Of a DNA stretch of 64,000 bases, positions 1 through 8,894 are shown in pieces. Origin of the DNA: Verrucomicrobiia bacterium. GTDB lineage: Bacteria > Verrucomicrobiota > Verrucomicrobiia > Opitutales > Cerasicoccaceae. The stretch lies in assembly GCA_030425485.1 (NCBI GenBank), contig JAUIAM010000007.1:62001-126000 (forward strand), read 5' to 3'. The notes under the pieces are model-generated. The model was given only the letters and a program-made list of their open reading frames with translations. It was not told where the DNA came from and searched no databases. A program made the translations under genes and the position numbers. Every line of letters starts with the position of its first letter. Position 1 is the first letter of the stretch.

Positions 1-233
1 TTCGTATCCGCGGGTTTAGATCGCGGTTTAAATATAGTCGTAGCCCTATACCCGCTGGTGCGCACAGATGGATTCTGAGCGATTTTTCGCATTTGGTCGG
101 AGCACACGATGCTGGTACACCGCACTGGACAGTCTGTAGGGTCATTGTGACGAAACAATGTTTCTTTGTTTGTTGCGTAATGTATCTGAAATATGTTGTT
201 GACAGTTGGGTGTAGGTAGGTGATGCTTTATCT
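1..233. other. Upstream non-coding stretch
   Basis: No convincing gene is seen before the first coding region. Around 21-50 a TTTAAATA-containing segment followed by GTAGCCC resembles the left end of the ~140-bp repeat family seen at 31212, 40064 and 63711, but no right end was found. A TTGACA hexamer at 199-204 could be a -35 box for the pseudopilin-like gene if that gene starts at 324; no good -10 box is visible. Confidence 0.3.
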
Positions 234-323
234 ATGCAAGGCATGGTGGTGCTTCCCGAATGTATGAAATATAATCGCGGTGAGAGCGTATGTTGTCATC
301 GGCCAAGTGCGAGGTCGGTTGCT

Positions 324-1022
324 ATGGGCCATGTTCGAGTGCGCAGGGACTGTGGTGTGACCCTGATTGAGCTGCTTGTCGCAGTGATGGTGATGCTTGT
401 TCTCGGCGCGATCGTGGTTCAGGTATCGGGTTCGCTAAAGTCCTCGCAGCAGCTTACAACCTGCTCAAGCAATCTGAGGCAAATTGGTGTGGCCGCTAGT
501 TTGTATGCAGCCCAAAATGGCGGCATGCTCTTGTCCTTTCGCTCCTATCATGACTCAGATGATCCGCGGGCGACGGATAGTAAATTCTGGTGGCCACAGG
601 TGCTGGCTCCCTATGTGGATCTAGGTGAGTTTGAGCATGGGGAGCGCGGTGGGACACTGTCGGAGCTGTCATGCCCAACGGGTGCTGAGGCAATCGGGCC
701 CAGTGGCTGGTGTACGACGTACGCTATGTTTGAGCCCGTACCGGGTGTGCGCGTATCAGAGATAAAGGATCCGTCTAATAAGGTCTATATTGGTGATTCC
801 TCCTGGAGCGGACGCCGTGCAGGCTGGAGCGGAGATGCCGAGATGGTTGCTCGCGAAGAGGGGGTAAACGATCGTGCGATTATGCTGCGCCACGGGGGAG
901 GGGCTAATTTCCTTTTTCACGATGGCCATGTAGAGTTGATAGAGGGTGAGGACTTGCCCTCGGAGAACGGTCACGGCGGTACAGATCATGCGTTCAGGCG
1001 TATGTTTGATTGGAGATACTGA
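324..1022 (+). CDS. Type II secretion pseudopilin-like protein (prepilin N-terminal methylation domain)
   Basis: The protein begins with a short basic leader, then GVTLIELLVAVMVMLVLGAI, the class III (prepilin peptidase) signal with the conserved Glu five residues after the cleavage Gly, followed by one hydrophobic helix. The C-terminal part carries FLFHDGHVE, the H-x-DG-type motif common in Planctomycetes/Verrucomicrobia pseudopilin-like proteins. Such proteins are expected in the inner membrane with a periplasmic domain; their function in these phyla is not settled. I prefer the ATG at 324 (232 aa) because it leaves a normal short leader; the frame is also open from an ATG at 234, which would put about 40 residues before the cleavage site. 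It lies upstream of a LacI regulator, as often seen near sugar-use genes in this group. Confidence 0.8.
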   Translation: MGHVRVRRDCGVTLIELLVAVMVMLVLGAIVVQVSGSLKSSQQLTTCSSNLRQIGVAASLYAAQNGGMLLSFRSYHDSDDPRATDSKFWWPQVLAPYVDLGEFEHGERGGTLSELSCPTGAEAIGPSGWCTTYAMFEPVPGVRVSEIKDPSNKVYIGDSSWSGRRAGWSGDAEMVAREEGVNDRAIMLRHGGGANFLFHDGHVELIEGEDLPSENGHGGTDHAFRRMFDWRY

Positions 1023-1152
1023 TAGGGTAGAGGCTGTCTGTAGCTGGTTGCCTGAAGGATGCTGAAACAAGCCTGAAAGTCGTCACGCAACGCAATCCGC
1101 CATAGGCTAAAAAACAAATTGACGCACTTCTGTCTCGCAACGACTATGAGTT

Positions 1153-2226
1153 ATGCCTACCGTACGTGCGATCGCGAAACATGTTAACCTGAGTCCGGCG
1201 ACAGTCAGTCGTGCATTGCGTGGCGTTGATGGCGTGAGCCCGGAGACGATTGCCAAGGTCCAGGGTGCGGCGGAGGAGTTGGGTTACGGTGGTCGGCGGC
1301 GCGGCAGGTCTCGGAAGACGATCGCCCTGCTTATCACCACACAGGTCGATGGGGGCTTGTTTGAGCTGGCGCGGCGCCATGTCCTGTTGCTGAACGAGGA
1401 ATTTTCCCGCCGGGGCTGGCAACTGCATCCCGTTATGATACCGGAAAACCCGGTTGAGGGTGAAAAGGTATTGTCTGAATTTATCGCAAAGGCCGGTACG
1501 CATGGTGTCGTCATGGACGGTTGCATTATGATCGGTCGCTTGCCAGCTGAGCTATTGCCAAGGTATCATCGCTTGTTGGCTGAGCGTTTTACCGGAAGCA
1601 TTGTCATGCTCTGTCGGCATGACATTTACAATGGTCTTGGCGGTGTTGCAATCTTGGACTACGACGCCGGTATTGAAGCGGCAAACGTGTTGATCGAAAA
1701 GGGGCATCGCAAGTTTGGCTGGATTGGCTCGCTCGGTAGCGAGACAAATGCCGCCGAGCGCCTGGGCGGGGTGTATACCGCGCTGCGGAAGGCTGGATGC
1801 AGGCTTTCCCATGAGATGTGGATGAATGACCGCGACCCGCTGCCCGCCTCGGAGGTTTCCCGTATGTTTAAGGCCGAACTGCCGAAGAAGCGGGCGGATT
1901 GGCCTACGGCCTGGATCTGCTCAACCGACTGGCTTGCGGCCAAGCTCATTGTGTGGGCTCGTGGCGAAGGGCTTAGTGTGCCCGGCGATCTTAGTGTTGT
2001 GGCGTTCGACAATACGCAGGTTGCGGAGGAGTTGGCTGAATGTGTTATTACATCCATGACCTACGACTCCGAGCAGATTGCGCGTATGGCAGTCGAGCTT
2101 CTGGAGTTGCAGTTCGATTCCACGGACGGTCGCCCTATGGTCTGCGCGTTGCCGCTGTCTGTTCGCCGCGGCAAGACGGTGGCCGCTCCGTCTGCAAAGA
2201 AAAAGCGCGCCCGCTCTTCCCGCTAG
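1153..2226 (+). CDS. LacI/GalR-family transcriptional regulator
   Basis: A 357-aa protein with an N-terminal LacI helix-turn-helix (residues 2-21, including LSPATVSRAL) and hinge, then a periplasmic-binding-protein-like effector domain to about residue 340. The C-terminus ends in a lysine/arginine-rich tail (KKKRARSSR). LacI proteins bind palindromic operators as dimers and usually respond to a sugar. The next gene encodes a secreted LamG/GH20-like glycosidase, so it is a plausible target, but no clear LacI-type operator could be assigned by eye. The effector is unknown. A clear family call; specificity is not predictable. Confidence 0.9.
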   Translation: MPTVRAIAKHVNLSPATVSRALRGVDGVSPETIAKVQGAAEELGYGGRRRGRSRKTIALLITTQVDGGLFELARRHVLLLNEEFSRRGWQLHPVMIPENPVEGEKVLSEFIAKAGTHGVVMDGCIMIGRLPAELLPRYHRLLAERFTGSIVMLCRHDIYNGLGGVAILDYDAGIEAANVLIEKGHRKFGWIGSLGSETNAAERLGGVYTALRKAGCRLSHEMWMNDRDPLPASEVSRMFKAELPKKRADWPTAWICSTDWLAAKLIVWARGEGLSVPGDLSVVAFDNTQVAEELAECVITSMTYDSEQIARMAVELLELQFDSTDGRPMVCALPLSVRRGKTVAAPSAKKKRARSSR

Positions 2227-2635
2227 GCACGCAACGGTGGCCTGTTGCTGCTTTGCCGACCTATGGGGATTGAGCAGCATTTGTCCCTTGCTGAGCGTGA
2301 TGGTGTATCTGGCCGATATCGCCCTGGGATAGGGCTATTCAATTGAGATGCGACTGCGATGTGCTTTTTCGCCGATTCCACTCGTTGGTATAGGCATTCG
2401 CTTGATATGAAATGAAACAAGTTGCGCAAATATCCAGAAAAAGATTGCGAGAATGTGTTGACATGAAACGTGTGTCAGGGTAGCTGTTGGGTATGAACTC
2501 AACCTTTGTGGCGGGCGTCCTGGCTTGGGGTTTATTGTTCGCTTCAATCTGGCATGTGGGCGTGGCGCACGAGCAAATGCTGACGCGATAAGCTGGCCCG
2601 TAATGTTGGCTAAAATGATCTCATTCCGTTAATCT
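2227..2635. other. 409-bp intergenic gap between LacI regulator and GH20-like gene
   Basis: No open reading frame with believable composition was found on either strand. It should hold the promoter of the downstream glycosidase gene. A loose dyad with 5-bp arms (TGACA...TGTCA, 2459-2477) is the only symmetric element noticed, and it is too weak to call an operator. No terminator hairpin is evident after the LacI gene. Confidence 0.4.
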
Positions 2636-5263
2636 ATGTTACCTAATTCTGTATCTTCCGTGGTTCGACTCTTGGCTTATATTGGCACGCTGACAGCAGC
2701 GCTCATGCTTGTGGCAGCTCCTTGCTTTGGAGATGTTGTCGACTTTCAGCAATTGGCGACACAGGACGACTGGGATGCAGGGGTTTCCCGTGTGGCGGGG
2801 CCGGGCGGCGAGGCCTGGTATTTACAGCCGGGGGAGCGGCAATTCATTCCGGTTAAGGGAGTGCGCTTTCCCAAGGAGTATAGCTATGGTGTGTGGTTTC
2901 AGTTTGATCCAGGCGCAACGGACGGCGTGCATTCCTTACTCAGTTCGGACCGCTACCGGAGGTATAATCTCAGCATATTCGACGGTGAAAGTATTGATCT
3001 TAACTACAGCCAAAAGGGAGGCGGACGCGGGCTGTTTCGGGCTGAGTACGATTTTGAACCCGGGCGGTGGTACCAACTGGTGGTGACTCAGGCCAAAGAA
3101 GGTGGGGTTGCCTTTTACGTGAATGGCGAGCTGGTGATGTTTGCAGCTCCGCCTGTGCCTGCTATGGCCTCGTTTCCGGTCGAGTCGATAGGTGCCTACA
3201 GTGTAGATACCGGTAAGTACGATCACTTCTTCCAGGGAAAGATCGGGAGTCCCAAGCTGTATGACTACGTTCTATCTGCTGATGAGGTGCGCGCCTTGTA
3301 TCAGGACGGTACGCGTGTTCCGGCCATCCTGCCTATTCCACAGCAGGCGATTTTCGCAGAGAATGAGGCCCCACTTGCCTTAAGTGGCCTGCGCAACGTT
3401 GTTCTGGAGGACAAATTACTGGACCGCACAACGCCCGCTGTTGTGGAGTTGGTCGGCACGCTAAATGCGGCGACTGGCTATCAGTTGAAGGTCAGTGAAT
3501 CTGCCAGTAATGTTGCCATGTCCATACGTATCCGTAAGGGCGCTGTGCCGCCCGGGCTCTCGGCTGATGCTGCTGCGGAGGCCTATGTCATGCGGGTCGA
3601 TTCTGATGGTATCGAAATCACCGCCCTTACGTCTCGTGGGGCGATGTACGGCATCTATACGCTGCTAAGTTATGTGGAGCTGCACCCGAAGGCGTTGCCA
3701 CAGGTCACGATCAACGATTGGCCGGAGTTTCCTTTTCGCGGCTTTCTTTACCTCGACCATGGCGAGCCGCCCTCCATCGGCACAAAGGAGATTCAGAGAG
3801 ATATGCGTAAACTGATTCCGAGACTGTCCAAGCATCGCATCAATCAGTTGCAAATACGCTGTGTCGACTGGATTCTGCTTGAGGATCCAGAGGTTGCCCA
3901 GGCGGTGCGTGAGTTGATTCAGTACGCTGAGACGTACCACGTAGACATCGCGCCGCTGAGCCGCAGCTACGGCCATGCGAAGGGATTTTTGTGGAAAGAC
4001 CTGCGGACGGGCCACACGGATACCATCTATGACGAGCAGGTCGCGCTAGCAGGAGACGAGGCGGTCGCCCTGAGTGTGCGCAATGTTATCGTGACAAACA
4101 ATACCCCCATCGTGATCAAGGCAGCTGATGGCACAGTTTATGAAGAGGGTGAAGACTACGAGGTCATCAATGGTGAGCTGAAGACGGAGTGGGACCACCC
4201 GCCGAACACTCCGTCTCCCTGGTCGCGTCCACGCCTGCTTGAGACTAATGAGCCGTGGCGTATTCGTCGTCTCGATGACGGAAGGATTACGGATGGGGAA
4301 ATTGTCGCCGTTACCTACGATGTGCCGCGTGTGCTGCGTGGGCAGGGGCATGGCGCCTACAACCCGTTTAGCGAGTACACCCGCGAGATTCAGAGCACGA
4401 GCCTGAGACTGATGGAGGAGCTGCTGAGAGATGATACACTCGAGAGCAAATACCTGAACCTCGGGCTTGATGAAATCTGGACACTAAAGGGGGAAGGGCG
4501 CTCGGATGCTGAACGTGATCTTAGCGAAGAAGAGATGTTTGTCTACGAGGCCAATCTGCTGTCGGAAGAAATTCAGGCTAACAACCCCTCGCGGCGGCTG
4601 ATGATCTGGAGCGACATGCTCGATCCACGGCAGACGCCGAGCTGGAAGCAAACCCTGGATGTGGAGGCGATGGTAACCGCTGACTTGAGTCGCGATATTA
4701 TCCTGATGCCCTGGTACTATGGCTCGGATTCGAGGTCGATCACCAGCATCTATGGCAGCTTGCGTTATTTTACTGAGGAGGGCTTTAGCCTCGCGGGGAC
4801 GAGTGGTCATGACCCACTGAATAATCTGCTCTGGGGAGAAGCTTTGCTTTATACAAAGTACGACCTCATGGGGGACCCCGAGGGAATGCTCTACACCACT
4901 TGGGCGCATGGTGGTGGTGACAAGATGATCGGGCTGTCTGCATTTACGCAGGCGACTTGGTCCCCGGGGCAAGTACGGGTAGAAGCCGCCCTGGAGCTGG
5001 CGGAACTGCTGCGTCAGGCTGGGCTGGGGGGCGCCATTACCCGAAAGAAGTGGGACCCGGAGTCTGTTGATTTCGCGGCACTGAAAGCATTTCCAGACAA
5101 GGGGCTGATTCCCTGGATGTTGCGTGCCTCCCTGGCTGAGGTGCAGCAAGACATGCTGTTTATGGGCGCTGATCGCCTGACCGTACTCAAGCGAGCAGGT
5201 TTTGATATCCCGTTTTACTCTGGTCTTGGCTTGGCTTGGCTGGAGCATGCACAAGCCAGGTAG
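2636..5263 (+). CDS. Secreted LamG + GH20-like glycoside hydrolase
   Basis: An 875-aa protein with a signal peptide (about residues 1-32, ending near PCFG). Residues ~55-225 look like a LamG/concanavalin-like carbohydrate-binding domain (YYGVWFQFD-type start, YVNGELV, ALYQDG end). Residues ~235-360 fit the beta-hexosaminidase N-terminal domain (glyco_hydro_20b; SRGAMYGIYTLLSYVE), followed by a TIM-barrel start at WPEFPFRGF. Asp612-Glu613 in LNLGLDEIW match the catalytic Asp-Glu pair of GH20, although the usual H-x-G-G preceding residues are replaced. Residues ~482-565 appear to be an inserted beta-rich segment. The likely substrate is a beta-linked N-acetylhexosamine glycan, but this is uncertain. 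It is flanked by LacI and AraC regulators. No C-terminal sorting signal is visible. Confidence 0.75.
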   Translation: MLPNSVSSVVRLLAYIGTLTAALMLVAAPCFGDVVDFQQLATQDDWDAGVSRVAGPGGEAWYLQPGERQFIPVKGVRFPKEYSYGVWFQFDPGATDGVHSLLSSDRYRRYNLSIFDGESIDLNYSQKGGGRGLFRAEYDFEPGRWYQLVVTQAKEGGVAFYVNGELVMFAAPPVPAMASFPVESIGAYSVDTGKYDHFFQGKIGSPKLYDYVLSADEVRALYQDGTRVPAILPIPQQAIFAENEAPLALSGLRNVVLEDKLLDRTTPAVVELVGTLNAATGYQLKVSESASNVAMSIRIRKGAVPPGLSADAAAEAYVMRVDSDGIEITALTSRGAMYGIYTLLSYVELHPKALPQVTINDWPEFPFRGFLYLDHGEPPSIGTKEIQRDMRKLIPRLSKHRINQLQIRCVDWILLEDPEVAQAVRELIQYAETYHVDIAPLSRSYGHAKGFLWKDLRTGHTDTIYDEQVALAGDEAVALSVRNVIVTNNTPIVIKAADGTVYEEGEDYEVINGELKTEWDHPPNTPSPWSRPRLLETNEPWRIRRLDDGRITDGEIVAVTYDVPRVLRGQGHGAYNPFSEYTREIQSTSLRLMEELLRDDTLESKYLNLGLDEIWTLKGEGRSDAERDLSEEEMFVYEANLLSEEIQANNPSRRLMIWSDMLDPRQTPSWKQTLDVEAMVTADLSRDIILMPWYYGSDSRSITSIYGSLRYFTEEGFSLAGTSGHDPLNNLLWGEALLYTKYDLMGDPEGMLYTTWAHGGGDKMIGLSAFTQATWSPGQVRVEAALELAELLRQAGLGGAITRKKWDPESVDFAALKAFPDKGLIPWMLRASLAEVQQDMLFMGADRLTVLKRAGFDIPFYSGLGLAWLEHAQAR

Positions 5264-5424
5264 GGACTGCTCCGGGGGAACACAGCGCTTGTATTGATCG
5301 CCTGAAATTGATATGCGTGATCTATGTTTCCTTCTGCTGCATGGTTAACGAATGGTAGCGATTCAGGCTTAACGGTGGATTCGCTAAGGCTGAACATCCA
5401 TTCTCCATTAGCGGGGGCCACGGT

Positions 5425-6375
5425 ATGAGTATAAAGCTATGCTCCTTTAGCTCTTCGGTGTTCCCATTAACAAGTATCTCGGACCAATATGTGCAGGTAG
5501 ACCGTGGTCAAAATCTAACAGTAAAATCTACCGAATACCGTGTGGTATTCTTCCTGGGAGATAGCATACGCATGTCCGTAAAAGACGGCCCCAGTTTCGA
5601 TATTATGAGCGGAGATGCGTGCGCTATCGGACCGAATATCGAGGTAGAGTACAGTCCTGTACCGGGCGTGAGGCAGGCGCAGAATCATGTGCTTGTGGTC
5701 AGGCTTTCGCGTGACTTACTGGATGATCACGCATACATGAAGCTGGAGCATAAAGGCGGGACTTGGGCGCCGTTTCTATTGCAGTTGAAGCCATCTTTTG
5801 ACGTTAAGCATTTTCCGCAACTTCTTAAAGAAGAGGGGGCCAGGGAGGTTGTTCAATTGATTCGCGTGCACTTAAATGGAAGCGGAAGTAGCGCGGACTG
5901 GAAAGTCAGTAGCTTATGCTACGCCTTGCTGGCATACCTGCCGGACAACCAATGTGCAGAGGTAAATCGTGCCGCATCGATTGATCGCGGGGCGGCGTCT
6001 GTTCGGCATGCCTGTCATTATATCCAGGAGCATTTTAAGGAGAAGCTGACCCTTTCCGCCATTGCGTGGGCGGTACAGTTGAGCGGTGAGCACCTGGAGC
6101 GACTGTTTAAGAAACACCTTGGCATAACGGTATTTGAATACCTGCACCGCCAGCGAATCGGGGAGGTAAAAAAGCTTCTTCAGACAACGGATTGGTCGGT
6201 TGCGCAGATTGCGCAGGCCTCGGGCTATTCGTCGTCAAATTTGCTCGGTAGACACTTCAAATCGCGCACGGGAATGACGGCTGTTGCGTACCGTATGGAC
6301 ACCAGGAAAAGGGAAATTCTCTCGCCGAGCAAAATTGATGAGACAGGTCATGAACTTGTTTCGCAATATCAATAA
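5425..6375 (+). CDS. AraC-family transcriptional regulator
   Basis: A 316-aa protein whose C-terminal ~100 residues form the double helix-turn-helix of AraC regulators: first HTH around LTLSAIAWAVQLSGEHLERL, second around VAQIAQASGYSSSNLLGRHF, followed by the typical R-x-G-M-T-A-x-x-YR ending. The N-terminal ~180 residues are a cupin-like sensor domain without a recognisable ligand motif. It lies between the secreted glycosidase and the first of two LamG/PEP-CTERM genes, all on the same strand, so it may regulate either side. The effector is unknown. Confidence 0.9.
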   Translation: MSIKLCSFSSSVFPLTSISDQYVQVDRGQNLTVKSTEYRVVFFLGDSIRMSVKDGPSFDIMSGDACAIGPNIEVEYSPVPGVRQAQNHVLVVRLSRDLLDDHAYMKLEHKGGTWAPFLLQLKPSFDVKHFPQLLKEEGAREVVQLIRVHLNGSGSSADWKVSSLCYALLAYLPDNQCAEVNRAASIDRGAASVRHACHYIQEHFKEKLTLSAIAWAVQLSGEHLERLFKKHLGITVFEYLHRQRIGEVKKLLQTTDWSVAQIAQASGYSSSNLLGRHFKSRTGMTAVAYRMDTRKREILSPSKIDETGHELVSQYQ

Positions 6376-6504
6376 CAGGCGATGAATGCAAAGGCCAGTA
6401 TATTTACATTCTGGCAGATAAATGGTACACTTTCGTCATGGAGGTTTGGGTTTTATGAAACCTGACAAGCTCTAACTATCACCCCAATAACCTATAGACA
6501 TACT

Positions 6505-7386
6505 ATGGAACGAAAGATACTGACGACTCTCTCTGCTGTGCTCATGCTGCTGGCCGTGGGCCAGCCAACAGTCAATGCGGCTACGGTTGGCTATTGGCGC
6601 TTTGAAGAGGGTAATTTCCTGGGCGATTCCAGCGGGAATGGCTACACACTTACCAACGGAACAATGAGCGCAAGTGTTACACAGACGACTCCGCTTCCAA
6701 GCGCGGGTAATGGTTCCGATTTCTTTAACCCCGTTCCCCAGACGGGTGCAGTGAACAATGGCCTTGGGAGTAAAGGCGCGGACGCGGCATTTTTGCGTTC
6801 GGGTGTTTTCGACCTAAATGCTATGTCAGCGACAGAGACTTACTCGGTAGAGATGCTGGTGAATGTTTCCAGTGTGAGTGGTAATGCCTTCATCATGTCT
6901 TATTATGATACGTCGGAGACGCGCTCATGGATCATGCAACTGACCTCTGCTCGTGAGCTGAATTTCCAAGTCAGCGAGACGGGCTCAGGTTATACGATTG
7001 CAGACCCTGGTATTACTCTGGACCTGAATACGGACTACTATCTCGGTGTCGTGGTTGACCTGACATCGGCCGTACAGGCAGAGCGAAGCGTTACCTTCTA
7101 CCTGCAGGACCTGACCAATGGCGGCGCTTTGACCTCCACCATCGTCGATAATTATGCTCCAGAGACGACGTTTGCCTCGAATGATACCGGTATCGCAATT
7201 GGGGGCACATACAATATCAGCGGCCTGGCTTCTCGCATTGGACTCTCCTTTGATGAGGTGCGTTATTCCAACGCAGCACTGAGTCAGGGCGAGCTGCTGG
7301 TATCGATTCCGGAGCCTTCCTCGCTCGGCATGCTGGCAGGTCTGCTCGGAGTCGGCCTTGTGCTGCGACGCCGGACAGCTAAGTAA
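6505..7386 (+). CDS. LamG-domain PEP-CTERM surface protein (copy 1)
   Basis: A 293-aa secreted protein: signal peptide (~1-25, ending VNAA), a LamG/concanavalin-like beta-sandwich (WRFEEGNFLGDSSGNGYTL to FDEVRYSNAALSQGEL), and a C-terminal PEP-CTERM signal (IPEPSS, hydrophobic helix GMLAGLLGVGLVL, then RRR). PEP-CTERM proteins are processed by an exosortase and delivered to the envelope or exopolysaccharide; no exosortase lies in this window. The next gene is a close paralog, and both share the A-rich/C-rich leader just before the start codon (CTCTAAC...CACCCC). Role unknown; a carbohydrate-binding surface protein is the natural inference. Confidence 0.85.
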   Translation: MERKILTTLSAVLMLLAVGQPTVNAATVGYWRFEEGNFLGDSSGNGYTLTNGTMSASVTQTTPLPSAGNGSDFFNPVPQTGAVNNGLGSKGADAAFLRSGVFDLNAMSATETYSVEMLVNVSSVSGNAFIMSYYDTSETRSWIMQLTSARELNFQVSETGSGYTIADPGITLDLNTDYYLGVVVDLTSAVQAERSVTFYLQDLTNGGALTSTIVDNYAPETTFASNDTGIAIGGTYNISGLASRIGLSFDEVRYSNAALSQGELLVSIPEPSSLGMLAGLLGVGLVLRRRTAK

Positions 7387-7634
7387 GGCTGCGCTAGCAT
7401 TAGTTTTTCTCGATTAACGGCTGGTCGTTCTGTTTAACAGGCGGCCAGCTGTCTTGTTTATGGAATGCTATGTTTGCGGTGAGTGATAACGTCTATGGGG
7501 GTTCGTTCTGTGCTCGGTTTGTGCGCCGTCACCTGAGCAACCATTTTCCAAGAAAGTATTAGGGTTGTAGTTTAGCGGTTTTACGATTTAATCACATCTG
7601 CCTGACTCTAACACCCCATCAACCCGAATAGACT

Positions 7635-8519
7635 ATGAAACGAAAGACACTAACCACACTCTCAATTGCGCTTCTACTACTAGCTGTGGGGCAGCCCTGC
7701 CTGAGTGCAGCTACAATTGGCTACTGGCGTTTTGAGAATGGTAACTTTCTCGGAGATTCCAGTGGCAACGGCTACACGCTGTCGGATGGTACGAGTACGT
7801 TGGTAACTCAGACCACACCGCTCCCTGGCGCGGGTACGGGTTCACATTTCTATAATCCCATTCCCCAGACTGGTGCCGCAAATAATGGCCTGGCGACCAA
7901 AGGACTAAACAATTCGTTCCTGCGCTCCACTGTGATTGATTTGGAAGCAGTTTCAGCCACTCAGACATATACGTTTGAGATGCTCTTTAACATCACAGAG
8001 TATGCGAATAAAAACAGCTTTCTCGCCAGCTATTATAATTCTGATGAAGCCCGTTCATGGGTAATTCAGATTACGGAAACGCGTGGTCTGAATTTTCAAG
8101 TGAGCAACACGGGGGTAGGTTATATCATTGCGGATTCCGGCATGACTCTGGACCTGAACACAGACTACTACCTCGGTGTGGTGGTGGACTTGACTTCGGC
8201 TATCCAGGCAGAGCGCAGCGTTACCTTTTACCTGCAGGATCTCACCAATGGTAGCGCATTGTTCTCCACCGTAGTGGATGATTACGCACCCAATACGACC
8301 TTCGCTGCGGACAATACCGGGATCGCGCTTGGCACTGCCTACAACCGAAGCGACCTTTCCGACCGGATCGGTGTTTCCTTTGACGAGGTGCGCTTTTCCA
8401 ATACCGCGCTGAGCGAAGGCGAGCTCTTGGCATCGGTCCCTGAGCCCTCAGCTTCCGCCTTGCTGGCTGGTCTGATAGGCATTGGCCTGGTGCTGAGGCG
8501 TCGCGCTACGAAGCCCTAG
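7635..8519 (+). CDS. LamG-domain PEP-CTERM surface protein (copy 2)
   Basis: A 294-aa paralog of the preceding gene: same signal peptide pattern (starts MKRKTLTTLS versus MERKILTTLS), same LamG-like domain, same VPEPSAS + hydrophobic helix + LRRR sorting tail. The two proteins are alignable end to end without large gaps, and short stretches after both stop codons are also alike (CTGGTCGT-CTGTTT), so the pair arose by tandem duplication of gene plus flank. Divergence is spread evenly, suggesting both copies have been kept under selection. Exosortase substrate by family; function unknown. Confidence 0.85.
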   Translation: MKRKTLTTLSIALLLLAVGQPCLSAATIGYWRFENGNFLGDSSGNGYTLSDGTSTLVTQTTPLPGAGTGSHFYNPIPQTGAANNGLATKGLNNSFLRSTVIDLEAVSATQTYTFEMLFNITEYANKNSFLASYYNSDEARSWVIQITETRGLNFQVSNTGVGYIIADSGMTLDLNTDYYLGVVVDLTSAIQAERSVTFYLQDLTNGSALFSTVVDDYAPNTTFAADNTGIALGTAYNRSDLSDRIGVSFDEVRFSNTALSEGELLASVPEPSASALLAGLIGIGLVLRRRATKP

Positions 8520-8732
8520 GCAGAAACGTTTTTCAACTGAGTCGCTGGTCGTACTGTTTCACCGCTGGCTACTTTCTATTGTGTATGCCCGCGCTACAGT
8601 CGGTGGACAACCGACACAAAACGCACAAGCTAACCTAACACTAGCCGGGTGCAGCTACCGACTTCTATCCGAACTGCGGGCAAATACATAAGCCTTAAAA
8701 AAACCTGATAAGCAGGAACTAAGGAAAGTAAA

Positions 8733-8817
8733 TGGTGCTCAGGGAGGGATTCGAACCCTCACACCTTGCGGCACTGCCGCCTGAAGACAGCGTGTCTGCC
8801 AATTCCACCACCTGAGC
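8733..8817 (-). tRNA. tRNA-Leu(CAG)
   Basis: On the minus strand an 85-nt cloverleaf can be folded: acceptor stem GCTCAGG/CCTGAGC, discriminator A, encoded CCA, D-arm GGTGGAATTGGCAGACA, anticodon stem CTGTC/GGCAG with loop TTCAGGC (anticodon CAG), a long variable arm (typical of type II tRNA) and T-arm with GGTTCGAATCC. The same acceptor stem occurs in the tRNA-Leu(TAG) at 31102. Confidence 0.97.
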
Positions 8818-8894
8818 AGCCGGGGAAACGAGAAACAAAAAGCTTGTGGGGCCCCCGTGTCAATGCCTTTGCGTGAGAATTTTGCGCAATTCCT

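Noticed and set aside
2459-2477. TGACA...TGTCA dyad as LacI operator
   Set aside because: Only five bases per arm match and the centre is not symmetric.
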